A stretch of DNA of 34,459 nucleotides from JADGAU01 sp045047105 (GTDB lineage: Bacteria; Pseudomonadota; Gammaproteobacteria; GRL18). The stretch is taken from positions 1 through 34,459 of the forward strand of contig JASFYQ010000114.1 of the NCBI GenBank assembly GCA_045047105.1. The letters are read 5' to 3'. The notes under the pieces were generated by a model that did no database searches, was not told the DNA's origin, and saw only the letters and a list, made by a program, of their open reading frames with translations. The position numbers and the translations under genes were made by a program. Shown here piece after piece: positions 25,361-34,246 of the stretch; within the stretch, counting starts at the first letter, position 1, and each line of letters begins with the position of its first letter.

Positions 25361-26023
25361 GTGTTTAATTTAAAGTTATTAAGTCATTCTTTTACCCTGA
25401 TACTGAGTCTTTCATTGCTTATTTTACCTGTTTTTGTACTGGCAGAAAAAATAGTACCCAAGAAATCAGTCAAAATTAAAGCCGATATTATAAAAGTTAA
25501 AAAACATGTTATAAAAAATAGAATACATGTTAAACACAAACACTGGACTAAAAAATACGATTCTTATTTTAAAAAATATTCCAAACATTATTTTGGTCTT
25601 CGATTTCCATGGCTGTGGTTTAAAGCCCAATCAATTGCAGAATCTGGTTTAAATGTTAAGGCCAAAAGTAAAGTTGGGGCTGTCGGGTTAATGCAAATAA
25701 TGCCTTCAACCTATAGTGATATTGTGAAAAAAAATCCTAAATTGGGTGATATTAATCACCCTCGCTGGAATGTTGCAGCAGGTATTTTTTATGACCGACA
25801 AATTTATCGCAAGTGGAAAGATAAAGGTATTCCCAATTCGCAACGCCTATCGTTTACTTTTGCCAGCTACAATGCCGGTTATAGTAAAATTTTAAGAGCC
25901 TATAATAAAGCCAATAAGGGCTTAGATATAAAGCAACAACAATGGAGTGTTGTTAAATTAAATACTCCAAATGAAACACGAGCCTATGTACATAGAATTA
26001 AAAACTTAATGGATTTTAAATGA
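25361..26023 (+). CDS. Lytic transglycosylase, SLT domain
   Basis: Cleaves the MurNAc-GlcNAc bond of peptidoglycan with 1,6-anhydro product formation. An N-terminal hydrophobic stretch (LLSHSFTLILSLSLLILPVFVLA) is a signal peptide or anchor; a very basic linker follows (about 28-70). The catalytic domain (about 80-220) has the general-acid Glu in AQSIAESGLN, then GAVGLMQIMPSTY and SYNAGYSKI, diagnostic of the SLT/family 1 fold. The start is unclear: GTG at 25361 with TTAGAG 9 nt upstream (chosen, 220 aa) or TTG at 25355. It ends 3 nt from the convergent DUF2062 gene. Confidence 0.88.
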   Translation: MFNLKLLSHSFTLILSLSLLILPVFVLAEKIVPKKSVKIKADIIKVKKHVIKNRIHVKHKHWTKKYDSYFKKYSKHYFGLRFPWLWFKAQSIAESGLNVKAKSKVGAVGLMQIMPSTYSDIVKKNPKLGDINHPRWNVAAGIFYDRQIYRKWKDKGIPNSQRLSFTFASYNAGYSKILRAYNKANKGLDIKQQQWSVVKLNTPNETRAYVHRIKNLMDFK

Positions 26024-26026
26024 ATT

Positions 26027-26542
26027 CTATTGGCGACGCATCTTGCGTTGTTGCCATTCTTTTCTGATATGTCTGCCCCAGAGAATACGAATAATACAAT
26101 AAGAGCCTATAGCACAAATTGCTCCAAAGCTAAAACAACCTAATAAAAATGGCTTCCAGATTAAAGACAACTCGGTAATTAGCCACTGCCAACTCAGTAC
26201 AAAATTAAAATCGTGTGCAGCTTCATCTAATAAGAAGGAGCCAAACTTATAGGCCGCATAAAATAGAGGTGGCATGGTGATTGGATTAGAAATCCATACT
26301 AAAGCAACCGAAAGAGGCAGGTTTACCTTCACTAAAATGGCAAAAGCAGCGGCAATAACCATTTGAAAAGGAATGGGGATAAAAGCACAAAATAGACCAA
26401 CTGCAAAAGCCCCTGATACACTTTTACGATTAAAGTGCCATAAAAAGGGATTATGTAACAAGCTACCAAATATTTTTAAATGCTTATGCGTTCTGATGGT
26501 TTCCGCATTAGGCATATATTTTTTAATTAATTTTTTTGGCAT
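26027..26542 (-). CDS. DUF2062 family membrane protein
   Basis: 171 residues. The region HNPFLWHFNRKSVSGAFAVGLFCAFIPIPFQM and the segment VWISNPITMPPLFYAAYKFG are characteristic of DUF2062. About three hydrophobic segments and a basic cytoplasmic tail (RKEWQQRKMRRQ) are visible. It is divergent from comEC (53 bp between starts), as in many gammaproteobacteria, and convergent with the transglycosylase. The biochemical function is not established. Confidence 0.85.
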   Translation of the reverse strand: MPKKLIKKYMPNAETIRTHKHLKIFGSLLHNPFLWHFNRKSVSGAFAVGLFCAFIPIPFQMVIAAAFAILVKVNLPLSVALVWISNPITMPPLFYAAYKFGSFLLDEAAHDFNFVLSWQWLITELSLIWKPFLLGCFSFGAICAIGSYCIIRILWGRHIRKEWQQRKMRRQ

Positions 26543-26595
26543 GTTGCTTAATTTATAACGTTAATTTTTTTATCTAAAAAACGGGTAAAGTTGCT

Positions 26596-29133
26596 ATGCT
26601 TAAATATAGTCTGGTATTTTTAGCGGGCAATGTTTTATTACAACAATTTAGCCAGTTAAACTCACCACTGTTTTTTCAGCTAATATACTTTTTATTAGCA
26701 TTATTGCTTTTACTCTTTATTCTAGGACATTTTATACAGTCTTGTCACTATAAAAAATGGCTTAATACCTCACTGTTTTTACTTCTATTTTTTGCCAGTT
26801 CCTTTTTTATAAGTTATTTTAATGCAAAACAATCACTTGCTCATATTTTTCCTGAACAGCTGCAAAGTAAAGAAATTCTGGTACGGGGATATATTGATTC
26901 TATTCCCATAGAATCACCTTTATCTATAAAATTTAATTTTAGGATTGAGCAAATTCTTGAGCCTAAAACAGCATTTAATAAACAGCGGGTGCGCTTATCC
27001 TGGTATAAGTCCTCTACTATACCTGTTTTATTAGCTAGCGATATTAAACCAGGTGATTTTTGGCAGTTTAAGCTTAAACTTAAGCAACCCTCTGGCTTAT
27101 TAAATCCAGGAGGAAGAGATTATGAAAAATGGCTTTTTGCACATAAAATTAGAGCGGTGGGTTATATTCGCAAGGCCAAAGAAAATAAACTTTTAGATAA
27201 TGTAATTAAGCCCATTTTGCCTGTTTCACAGCAATTATTATATAGATTGCATCAGTTACGTCAAAAGATGGCAACGCAATTAAAATTTATTTTAAAGGAT
27301 AATGAGTTTAAAGGGATTTATTTAGCACTTATTTTAGGTATTAAAGATCAAATAACCCCATTGCAATGGCAGGTTTTTTTAGACAGTGGCACCAACCACT
27401 TAATTGCAATTTCGGGTTTGCATATTGGTTTACTTGCTGCCATCGGTTTTTATATTGGCCTTGTTTTATGGTCTGTTTCAGAAGTTTTATTAAAACGTTT
27501 TCCAGCGCAATTAGCTGGAGCAGTTATGGCTCTTATTTTTGCCTTTGTTTATGCTGCACTAGCAGGGTTTTCAATTCCGACCCAGCGGGCTTTGATAATG
27601 ATTTCATTAGCTTTATCGGCTTTCTTTTTTAGATTGTATGCTCCTCCCGGATTAATTTTATCCTATACCTTAATTGGAGTTTTACTTATTGATCCAATGG
27701 CATCCATGTCAATTGGATTTTGGCTATCCTTTGCTGCGGTAGCAATTATTTTATCCTCTGTTTCTAAAACAACAGAGGATAAAAAATTATCCGGTTCAAA
27801 TTTTGAAGCTATCCGTTTTACCGATAAGTTAAAAGCAAAACTTATAACTGGGCTTAAATTTTTTGCACAACTCAGCCGCTTACAAATTATTATTTTTATA
27901 GGCTTATTACCCTTTAGTTTATTATTTTTTTCTCGTCTATTATTACTCTCTCCAATAGCTAATCTAGTTGCAGTTCCATTAATGAGTCTGGTAATTGTTC
28001 CAGTGGTTTTATTGGCTGCACTTATTGGTTTGTTTTATACTCCACTAACTGAGTTTTTATTTGAAATAATCAGCTATTTAATGCAGTTTTTATGGTGGTT
28101 TTTAGAGCAGTTAATAGCAATAGATATTAATATTATCCACCTGCAACTAAGCAATATGGTAGTAATTATTTTTATATTTTTAGCGGTAATATTATTTTTT
28201 ATTTTTAAACAGAGCAAAAAGCGCTGGTTGATTATTTTATTATTAATTGCACTATTATTTTTAAAAGATCTACTACCACAACAATATTCACCGCAATGGA
28301 TAGATAGTTTTGGTGATAAACCGCTATCAGGTGAATTTAATATTTATATTTTAGACGTAGGACAAGGGCTCTCGGTGGTAATACAAACACAGCAGCATGT
28401 GTTGCTTTATGATACGGGCAATGCGTTAAGTAGAAATTTTGATATGGCAAAACTGGTAGTGCAGCCTTTTTTAAATTATCACTCCATTGCTCAAATTGAT
28501 AAACTGGTGCTAAGCCATGGCGATCATGATCATGTAGCTGCGGCTCCGGCAATATTAGAAAAAATTCCTGTACGCTCTATTTTAACGGGCGAACCTAAAC
28601 GCTTAGAAAAAAAGTTTTCTATTTCGGCAGAGCAATGCAATTATGGTCAACAATGGGTGTGGGATGGGGTTTGTTTTGAAGTCCTGTCTCCTCAAACTTC
28701 ATTAATAACGGGTACACAAAAAAGTAATAATCACTCCTGTGTCATATTAATTAGCTCTGCTAATGGGCAAAAGCTCTTATTAACGGGAGATATTGAAAAA
28801 AAAATAGAGGCCCAACTGTTAGATTTAACTGCTCTGGCAGATATAAATATATTAATTGCACCACATCATGGCAGTAAATCGTCTTCATCACAGGGGTTTG
28901 TATCCAGGCTAAAGCCCAAAATTGTAGTGTTTACTAATGGTTATTTAAATCGTTATAATTTTCCTGCAACACAGGTAATAGAACGTTATAAGCAACAGGG
29001 GAGCCGCTTATTTTCTACTCAAAATGGACGAATTAAAATCAAAACAGGTGTTGTTGAAGGAGAGATTTTAGTCTCAGAATACCGTAAAGAAAACCGCCAT
29101 TATTGGAATAGAAAATATCAGCAGATTGAGTGA
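26596..29133 (+). CDS. ComEC/Rec2 family DNA uptake channel protein
   Basis: Inner-membrane protein thought to carry single-stranded DNA into the cytoplasm during natural transformation. Order: N-terminal membrane helices and an OB-like DUF4131 region (about 1-200), the Competence domain (about 225-500; GTNHLIAISGLHIGLLA and AGFSIPTQRALIM motifs), and a C-terminal metallo-beta-lactamase domain (about 575-830). The metal motif HGDHDH is at 641-646, with a later HHGSKSSSS. At 845 aa it is full length. The Shine-Dalgarno is weak. Whether this strain is competent cannot be judged here. Confidence 0.94.
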   Translation: MLKYSLVFLAGNVLLQQFSQLNSPLFFQLIYFLLALLLLLFILGHFIQSCHYKKWLNTSLFLLLFFASSFFISYFNAKQSLAHIFPEQLQSKEILVRGYIDSIPIESPLSIKFNFRIEQILEPKTAFNKQRVRLSWYKSSTIPVLLASDIKPGDFWQFKLKLKQPSGLLNPGGRDYEKWLFAHKIRAVGYIRKAKENKLLDNVIKPILPVSQQLLYRLHQLRQKMATQLKFILKDNEFKGIYLALILGIKDQITPLQWQVFLDSGTNHLIAISGLHIGLLAAIGFYIGLVLWSVSEVLLKRFPAQLAGAVMALIFAFVYAALAGFSIPTQRALIMISLALSAFFFRLYAPPGLILSYTLIGVLLIDPMASMSIGFWLSFAAVAIILSSVSKTTEDKKLSGSNFEAIRFTDKLKAKLITGLKFFAQLSRLQIIIFIGLLPFSLLFFSRLLLLSPIANLVAVPLMSLVIVPVVLLAALIGLFYTPLTEFLFEIISYLMQFLWWFLEQLIAIDINIIHLQLSNMVVIIFIFLAVILFFIFKQSKKRWLIILLLIALLFLKDLLPQQYSPQWIDSFGDKPLSGEFNIYILDVGQGLSVVIQTQQHVLLYDTGNALSRNFDMAKLVVQPFLNYHSIAQIDKLVLSHGDHDHVAAAPAILEKIPVRSILTGEPKRLEKKFSISAEQCNYGQQWVWDGVCFEVLSPQTSLITGTQKSNNHSCVILISSANGQKLLLTGDIEKKIEAQLLDLTALADINILIAPHHGSKSSSSQGFVSRLKPKIVVFTNGYLNRYNFPATQVIERYKQQGSRLFSTQNGRIKIKTGVVEGEILVSEYRKENRHYWNRKYQQIE

Positions 29134-29213
29134 GCAATTTGAGTAAAGTATGAGCAACAACTGCTAGTATGTGGTAAAATATTTTTTTTAAAAATTCTAT
29201 TTGGAACAAAAAT

Positions 29214-29840
29214 ATGTATGAATTAGTCGTTTCTGGTGGCTGGATTATGGCGCCAATTATTTTGTGTTCAATCATTTCTCTCACTATTATTGGTGAACGT
29301 TTCTGGTCGCTTCGAGCCAGTCGGGTTGCTCCTAAAAATTTAGCTATCCAGGTTTCAACTTTATATAAACAAAATGCACTGACTATTGAATCACTGGAAA
29401 AACTCAGACAAAATTCTCCTCTGGGGCGAATTTTAGCGAATGGTTTAAAAAATATTAACCATGAGCGAGAAATTATGAAAGAAAGCATCGAAGAAGCAGG
29501 TCGCCAGGTTGCAATTGAACTAGAGCGTTATTTAAATACTCTGGGAACTATAGCATCTATCACTCCTTTATTAGGCCTGTTGGGAACGGTTATTGGTATG
29601 ATTAAAGTTTTTGCGGTAATTACTACCGCAGGAGTAGGTAATCCTGCGGTTTTGGCAGGAGGCATATCAGAGGCTCTATTAACTACCGCAGCAGGTTTAT
29701 CGGTTGCTATCCCGAGTGTTATGTTTTATCGTTTTTTTCGCCGCAGAGTAGATGAGTTGTTATTATTAATGGAAGATCAGGCCATTTATCTCATTGAAGT
29801 TTTACATGGTGATAGAACAAAAGTTGATGATCAAGCATGA
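29214..29840 (+). CDS. MotA/TolQ/ExbB proton channel family protein
   Basis: Inner-membrane subunit that, with ExbD/TolR, uses the proton gradient to energise outer-membrane processes. Three transmembrane segments: about 10-32, 110-135 and 150-175. The signature region ASITPLLGLLGTVIGMI and the GISEALLTTAAGLSVAIPSVMFYRFF segment are diagnostic. Length 208 aa. It overlaps exbD by 4 nt (ATGA). In many gammaproteobacteria an exbB-exbD pair sits next to msbA-lpxK, and here lpxK follows. No tonB or tolA is nearby, so the partner is not known. Confidence 0.93.
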   Translation: MYELVVSGGWIMAPIILCSIISLTIIGERFWSLRASRVAPKNLAIQVSTLYKQNALTIESLEKLRQNSPLGRILANGLKNINHEREIMKESIEEAGRQVAIELERYLNTLGTIASITPLLGLLGTVIGMIKVFAVITTAGVGNPAVLAGGISEALLTTAAGLSVAIPSVMFYRFFRRRVDELLLLMEDQAIYLIEVLHGDRTKVDDQA

Positions 29841-30250
29841 ATTTTAGAAATAAAAATATAGAAGAGTTAGATGTTAATATCACTCCATTAATTGATGTGG
29901 TATTTTTACTATTGATCTTTTTTATGGTTTCTACCACTTTTGAGCATCAATCTGAATTATCTATTGATTTACCACAGGCCAGCGGTGAGGTTACAAAATC
30001 AGAGAAAAAAATACTGGAAATATCTATTGATGCATCAGGATTATATTATATAAATGGAAAAAAATTATCCGATGCTAAAATTGAGACATTATTAGCGCAA
30101 ATAAAGCAAAAAACTGAAACAATCAAACAACCTAAAATTATTATCTCGGCAGATAAAAATACCCCCCACCAGGCAGTAATGAGTGTTATGGATGCTGCTC
30201 GTAGGTTAAAAATTACCCACTTAACTTTTGCTGCTGTAAAACCTGACTAA
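29837..30250 (+). CDS. ExbD/TolR family biopolymer transport protein
   Basis: 137 residues: a short cytoplasmic N-terminus, one transmembrane helix (about 18-38) with the functionally essential Asp in NITPLIDVVFLLLIFF, and a periplasmic domain ending in ISADKNTPHQAVMSVMDAARRL and a final LTFAAV. It forms the proton-driven motor with the ExbB-type protein, whose gene overlaps it by 4 nt. ExbD and TolR cannot be told apart with certainty, but the neighbourhood of lpxK favours the ExbD-like group. Confidence 0.92.
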   Translation: MNFRNKNIEELDVNITPLIDVVFLLLIFFMVSTTFEHQSELSIDLPQASGEVTKSEKKILEISIDASGLYYINGKKLSDAKIETLLAQIKQKTETIKQPKIIISADKNTPHQAVMSVMDAARRLKITHLTFAAVKPD

Positions 30251-30298
30251 TATTCTGTTTATAACGTTTCAGTAAAAAACATGAAATAAATAGCGGTT

Positions 30299-31312
30299 AT
30301 GAATAAAAATAAAATAATCACAACGGTTTGGCAAAGTTATAATTGCTTAAGCCTGAGTTTATGGCCGCTAAGTAAAGTCTATTGTTTTGTTATTCAAATT
30401 AGAAAATTCTGCTATCAGATTAATTGTTTTAAAACGCAATCATTCTCTGCTCCGGTAATTGTTGTGGGCAATATCACCGTAGGAGGCAATGGTAAAACGC
30501 CTCTTATTATTCAATTATTAAGCGAGTTTAAAAATAGAGGGTTTAATCCTGGTGTGGTTAGCAGAGGTTATGCCGGTACGCATCCACTATTAGCACAGGG
30601 AGAAACCATAGCGGTAGATACCAGCGACAAGGCTTTATTATATGGCGACGAAGCATGGATGATAGCCAATAAAACTCAGTTTCCTGTAGTAGTGGGTAGA
30701 AATCGGGCTATGGCAGTAGCGCATTTGATTAAAGATTTTGGCTGTGATATGGTGTTAAGTGATGATGGCCTGCAACACTATGCAATGGTTAGAGATATTG
30801 AGATTTGTGTGGTGGATAATAGCAAAAAATTTGGCAATGGTTTTTGCCTTCCCGCCGGGCCATTACGTGAGCCGGTATCACGTCTTAAACAGGTAGATTA
30901 TATTGTTAACCACCAGACCAGTGCAGAAGGTTCAGATAAGCAGGGTATCACTATGCATCTGGAGTTTGATCAATTATTAGCTCTAAATAGCAGAGATCCA
31001 TCTGCAACTCTCTCAGATTTTAAAAATAAAAGCGTACACGCTATAGCAGGCATTGCAAACCCGGCACGATTTTTTAATCAATTGCGTCAAAATGGAATCA
31101 ATGTAATTGAACACGGCTTTGCAGACCACTACCAATTTCAGCCCAGTGATTTTGAATTTAAGGATAATTATCCTGTTTTAATGACTGAAAAAGATGCGGT
31201 AAAATGTATAAACTTTAAACTGGCTAATTGTTATTATATTTCAGTTAAAGCAACTTTGTCTGCGGATTTAGTTAAGAGTATAATAGCCAAATTGAAAATA
31301 AAAGGAAGATAA
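30299..31312 (+). CDS. Tetraacyldisaccharide 4'-kinase (LpxK)
   Basis: Phosphorylates the 4' position of the lipid A precursor disaccharide-1-phosphate at the inner membrane. An N-terminal hydrophobic/amphipathic part (about 5-45) precedes the P-loop VVGNITVGGNGKTPL (about 55-69), where the family usually has GGTGKTP. Further motifs are GYAG, GDEAWMIA, DDGLQHYAM and LPAGPLREP. Length 337 aa is normal. It lies 48 bp after exbD and 4 nt before the Trm112-like gene. The expected msbA between exbD and lpxK is missing. Confidence 0.95.
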   Translation: MNKNKIITTVWQSYNCLSLSLWPLSKVYCFVIQIRKFCYQINCFKTQSFSAPVIVVGNITVGGNGKTPLIIQLLSEFKNRGFNPGVVSRGYAGTHPLLAQGETIAVDTSDKALLYGDEAWMIANKTQFPVVVGRNRAMAVAHLIKDFGCDMVLSDDGLQHYAMVRDIEICVVDNSKKFGNGFCLPAGPLREPVSRLKQVDYIVNHQTSAEGSDKQGITMHLEFDQLLALNSRDPSATLSDFKNKSVHAIAGIANPARFFNQLRQNGINVIEHGFADHYQFQPSDFEFKDNYPVLMTEKDAVKCINFKLANCYYISVKATLSADLVKSIIAKLKIKGR

Positions 31313-31316
31313 GATA

Positions 31317-31481
31317 ATGGATAAAGGTTTATTGGAAATTTTGGCCTGCCCTGTGTGTAAGGGCGATTTGGAATACGATAAGGAAAATCAGGAGTTAATT
31401 TGCCATACGGATCATTTAGCTTACCCAATTCGTGATGACATACCCGTTATGCTGGAATCTGAAGCGCGGGTATTAGAGTAA
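31317..31481 (+). CDS. Trm112-like (YcaR) small zinc-ribbon-type protein
   Basis: 54 residues: MDKGLLEILACPVCKGDLEY, then a middle with a further Cys (LICHTDH), then AYPIRDDIPVMLESEAR, the conserved end of the Trm112/UPF0434 family. CPVC is at 11-14; only one other Cys follows (C29), so the second half of the zinc site is incomplete, as in YcaR-type proteins. AAGGAAGATAAGATA precedes the ATG. The gene begins 4 nt after lpxK and is probably coupled to it. Role: likely a methyltransferase partner or small chaperone; unproven in bacteria of this type. kdsB, the usual next gene, is absent. Confidence 0.9.
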   Translation: MDKGLLEILACPVCKGDLEYDKENQELICHTDHLAYPIRDDIPVMLESEARVLE

Positions 31482-31482
31482 A

Positions 31483-31689
31483 TTACATATCGTAAACATT
31501 AAAGGTATCAATCAGGTTACCTTTAGTATTTAATATTTTTATGCGTTCGTCGGTTACAATATTGGATGCTTTTTGAAAAAAGGCATCTGCTTCTAAAATT
31601 TCTTCAAAAAACTTTTCTTTGGCTTCAGTTGCATTACCAGCCTCTACTTCGTGCTCTATAATTGCAGTGTGTTGAAATACATATTTCAT
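31483..31689 (-). CDS. Small conserved-looking protein of unknown function
   Basis: 68 residues, acidic, mixed alpha/beta in look: MKYVFQHTAIIEHEVEAGNA, a helix rich in Glu and Lys (TEAKEKFFEEILEADAFFQ), then VTDERIKILNTKGNLIDTF. It may be a small beta-alpha-beta fold. I do not recognise the family. GAGAGAAC lies before the ATG. It converges on the Trm112-like gene with one base between stop codons, taking the place usually held by kdsB, and is divergent from the PBP gene. Confidence 0.65.
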   Translation of the reverse strand: MKYVFQHTAIIEHEVEAGNATEAKEKFFEEILEADAFFQKASNIVTDERIKILNTKGNLIDTFNVYDM

Positions 31690-31755
31690 AATAAGTTCTC
31701 TCAGCCTGTTATTTCATTGGTTTGAAATGTATATTAGCTTTATTATAAATTAATT

Positions 31756-31784
31756 TTGAAAAAAAAACAGAGAATTGTTTTAAT
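31756..31784 (+). promoter_or_regulatory. Sigma70-type promoter for the PBP1B gene
   Basis: TTGAAA (31756-31761) and TTTAAT (31779-31784) are 17 bp apart, with the transcription start expected near 31791, 57 bp before the ATG. An inverted repeat TTGTTT/AAACAA (31802-31807 and 31820-31825) would lie in the leader. Confidence 0.5.
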
Positions 31785-31847
31785 ATTCACTTCAAAGCCC
31801 CTTGTTTAAAGCAAAATCTAAACAATTTACTCTTAAAAGAGAAATAA

Positions 31848-34037
31848 ATGCCTCCCAAAAGCAAACAAAAAAAAGCAAAGTCTAAGAAAAAAAAGAGATG
31901 TGTAGCTAAGAAAACAACGCGATTTAAATTATTAAAACGCTATCTGCTGCTGTTTTTTTTATTTGGCCTATTAGTTTTTAGTGCGTATATTTATTATTTA
32001 AACTTTCAGATTCAGTCGCAATTTTCTGCCAGTCGTTGGTCTTTGCCTGCAAAAGTTTATGCTGATAACTTAATTTTACATACAGGTTTAAAACTATCTG
32101 CAGCAGAGTTGGGGCGAGAGTTAAAATTTGCAGCCTATCGAAAAGATAAATTAGCATCTACTCAGGGCAGTTATTCGCTGCATGGAAGTGCTAATAATAA
32201 ATACCTGCTTATTTCTATTCGAAGTTTTTACCTGGCTTCGGGTTTATATCAGAAAAATCAGCTGGTAAAAGTAGGCTTTAAAGCAAATCAAATCAGTTAT
32301 ATTAAACAGGCTAAAAGCAATCGCTTATTAAAATCCATTATTTTAGATCCTGCTCTGATTGCTCATTTTGGTGTAAATAGCAGTGAAGATCGTCGTGTGC
32401 TTAACCATAAACAGGTACCTGATTTATTAGTTAAGGCAATTATGGCTACGGAAGATCAGCATTTTAATTATCATTTTGGAGTAGATCCCATTGCTATACT
32501 AAGAGCCTTATATGCTAATTTTCGGGCGGGTAAAACTGTTCAGGGAGGCAGCACTATTACTCAGCAATTAGTTAAAAATTATTTTTTAAGTTCCACTAAA
32601 AGTTTAAGCAGAAAAATTAATGAAGCACTAATGGCAATAATATTGGAGTACCATTATTCTAAACAGGAGATAATGACCGCCTATATTAACCAGGTTTTTT
32701 TAGGTCAGGACAGACAGCGGGCTATTCATGGCTTTGCTTTAGCCTCGGAATATTTTTTTAGGCGGCCTATACAGCAATTGAGCTTGCCACAAATAGCAAC
32801 GCTGGTAGGCCTGGTAAAAGGAGCCAGTTTTTATAATCCCCGGAAACATGCTCAGCGTGCGCTTAAGCGGCGTAATCTGGTATTAAAATTAATGCTAAAT
32901 GAGGCTTATATATCACAACAAAAATATAATCTGGCAACTAAATCTGCTCTTGGTATAAGTAATATAGTGTCTCATAGTCAGTCCAGATTTCCTGCTTTTA
33001 CCCAATTGCTTAAAAAACAATTATTAGCCTTTTTTACTAGCAGCCAATTACAGCAAAATGGTTTGCAGATTTATAGCAGTTTAAAACCCTGGGTGCAGCG
33101 AAAAGCTGAAAAACAGCTTAAATCTGCGCTTTTATCCTTACAGAAAAAGCAGGGTAAAAGGGTGCTATTACAGTCTGCAATGGTTATTGCTGATACCAAA
33201 AATGCAGCAATTATTGCCCTGATTGGCGATAAACAGGCTAATAAATCAAATTTTAATCGGGCCATTAATAGTAAACGAAATATTGGATCTTTAGTAAAAC
33301 CGGCCATTTATCTGAGTGCATTTAAATCAGGTTATTCACCTCGGTCACTTATTAGTGATGAGCCAATTAAGGTAAAGCTTGCAGATAAGAGTTTTTGGTA
33401 CCCTAAGAATTTTGATCATCAAAGCCATGGAAAAGTATCTTTGAGTAAAGCTTTAAGCTCTTCTTATAATATTGCTGCGGTAAGGTTAGGTTTAACTATA
33501 GGTCTGGGCAAGGTATTAGATACTTTACAATTATTAGGTATAAATCAACAACTCCCTATTTATCCTTCAGTTTTACTTGGGGCTTTGTCTTTATCTCCGT
33601 TTGAAGTGAATCAAATCTATTTAACTCTTGCAAATAAAGGAGTTTATCAGAGCCAGTCCACCATTAAAGGGGTATTGGATAAAAATAATAAGCGCTTGTG
33701 GGACAAATCAGATGAGCGATTTTTACGTTTTTCTGCTGAGAAGATTAATCAATTAGATGGCATTCTTCAACAAGTTGTTCAGCAGGGTACGGCTAAATCA
33801 ATATCACGATATTTAAAAAAGTCTGCAAGGGTGATAGTAGCTTCTTTAGCGGCAAAAACAGGAACCACTAATAATAATCGAGATAGCTGGTTTGTTGCTT
33901 ATAATAAGCAATATGTTGCTACCGTATGGCTGGGTAATGATAAAAATAAATCAATTAAATATACGGGTTCTACCGGAGCAATGATTATCTGGGCCAAGGT
34001 TATGGATGAATTATTTTATAGTAACTTGAAAATATAA
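31848..34037 (+). CDS. Bifunctional penicillin-binding protein 1B type (class A PBP)
   Basis: Polymerises glycan strands from lipid II and crosslinks peptides in the periplasm, anchored in the inner membrane. A very basic cytoplasmic start (about 1-30), one transmembrane helix (about 33-53), a UB2H-like region (about 60-150), then glycosyltransferase family 51 with catalytic E202 in MATEDQHF and the QGGSTITQQLVKN motif. The transpeptidase has active-site S481 and K484 (SLVK), SYN at 539-541 and KTG at 670-672. All key residues are present. Length 729 aa. AAGAGA lies before the ATG. In E. coli-type cells this enzyme works with LpoB; no such gene is seen here. Confidence 0.94.
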   Translation: MPPKSKQKKAKSKKKKRCVAKKTTRFKLLKRYLLLFFLFGLLVFSAYIYYLNFQIQSQFSASRWSLPAKVYADNLILHTGLKLSAAELGRELKFAAYRKDKLASTQGSYSLHGSANNKYLLISIRSFYLASGLYQKNQLVKVGFKANQISYIKQAKSNRLLKSIILDPALIAHFGVNSSEDRRVLNHKQVPDLLVKAIMATEDQHFNYHFGVDPIAILRALYANFRAGKTVQGGSTITQQLVKNYFLSSTKSLSRKINEALMAIILEYHYSKQEIMTAYINQVFLGQDRQRAIHGFALASEYFFRRPIQQLSLPQIATLVGLVKGASFYNPRKHAQRALKRRNLVLKLMLNEAYISQQKYNLATKSALGISNIVSHSQSRFPAFTQLLKKQLLAFFTSSQLQQNGLQIYSSLKPWVQRKAEKQLKSALLSLQKKQGKRVLLQSAMVIADTKNAAIIALIGDKQANKSNFNRAINSKRNIGSLVKPAIYLSAFKSGYSPRSLISDEPIKVKLADKSFWYPKNFDHQSHGKVSLSKALSSSYNIAAVRLGLTIGLGKVLDTLQLLGINQQLPIYPSVLLGALSLSPFEVNQIYLTLANKGVYQSQSTIKGVLDKNNKRLWDKSDERFLRFSAEKINQLDGILQQVVQQGTAKSISRYLKKSARVIVASLAAKTGTTNNNRDSWFVAYNKQYVATVWLGNDKNKSIKYTGSTGAMIIWAKVMDELFYSNLKI

Positions 34038-34063
34038 TTCTAAATGTGATCATATCTTTAAAT

Positions 34064-34199
34064 GTATCCATATCTCTCTTCTTCGGCGTTCTCGATTTCT
34101 ATCGAAGAGACCTTAAGCTCTGATTGTAACGATTCAGGCGTTCACTACACTAAAAGATACAAGTAGGATCCATGAGGAGAAAAAGAGAGATATAGATAC
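34064..34199. repeat. 136-bp element bounded by 21-bp imperfect inverted repeats
   Basis: The arms at 34064-34084 and 34179-34199 match at 19 of 21 positions (core ATATCTCTCTT). The interior includes a hairpin TCGAT-TTCT-ATCGA (34092-34105). It lies between the PBP gene and the - strand gene at the window end, where it carries no reading frame. It could be a small non-autonomous mobile element, a structured RNA or a large bidirectional hairpin. No target-site duplication or T tract was evident. Confidence 0.55.
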
Positions 34200-34246
34200 T
34201 TAGTAAAATATATCAGTGCTTATTTTTTTATATTTATAAAACTAGT

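Noticed and set aside
29039..29488. 149-codon - strand reading frame
   Set aside because: It is antisense to the end of comEC and the start of exbB, both well-supported genes, and resembles no family.
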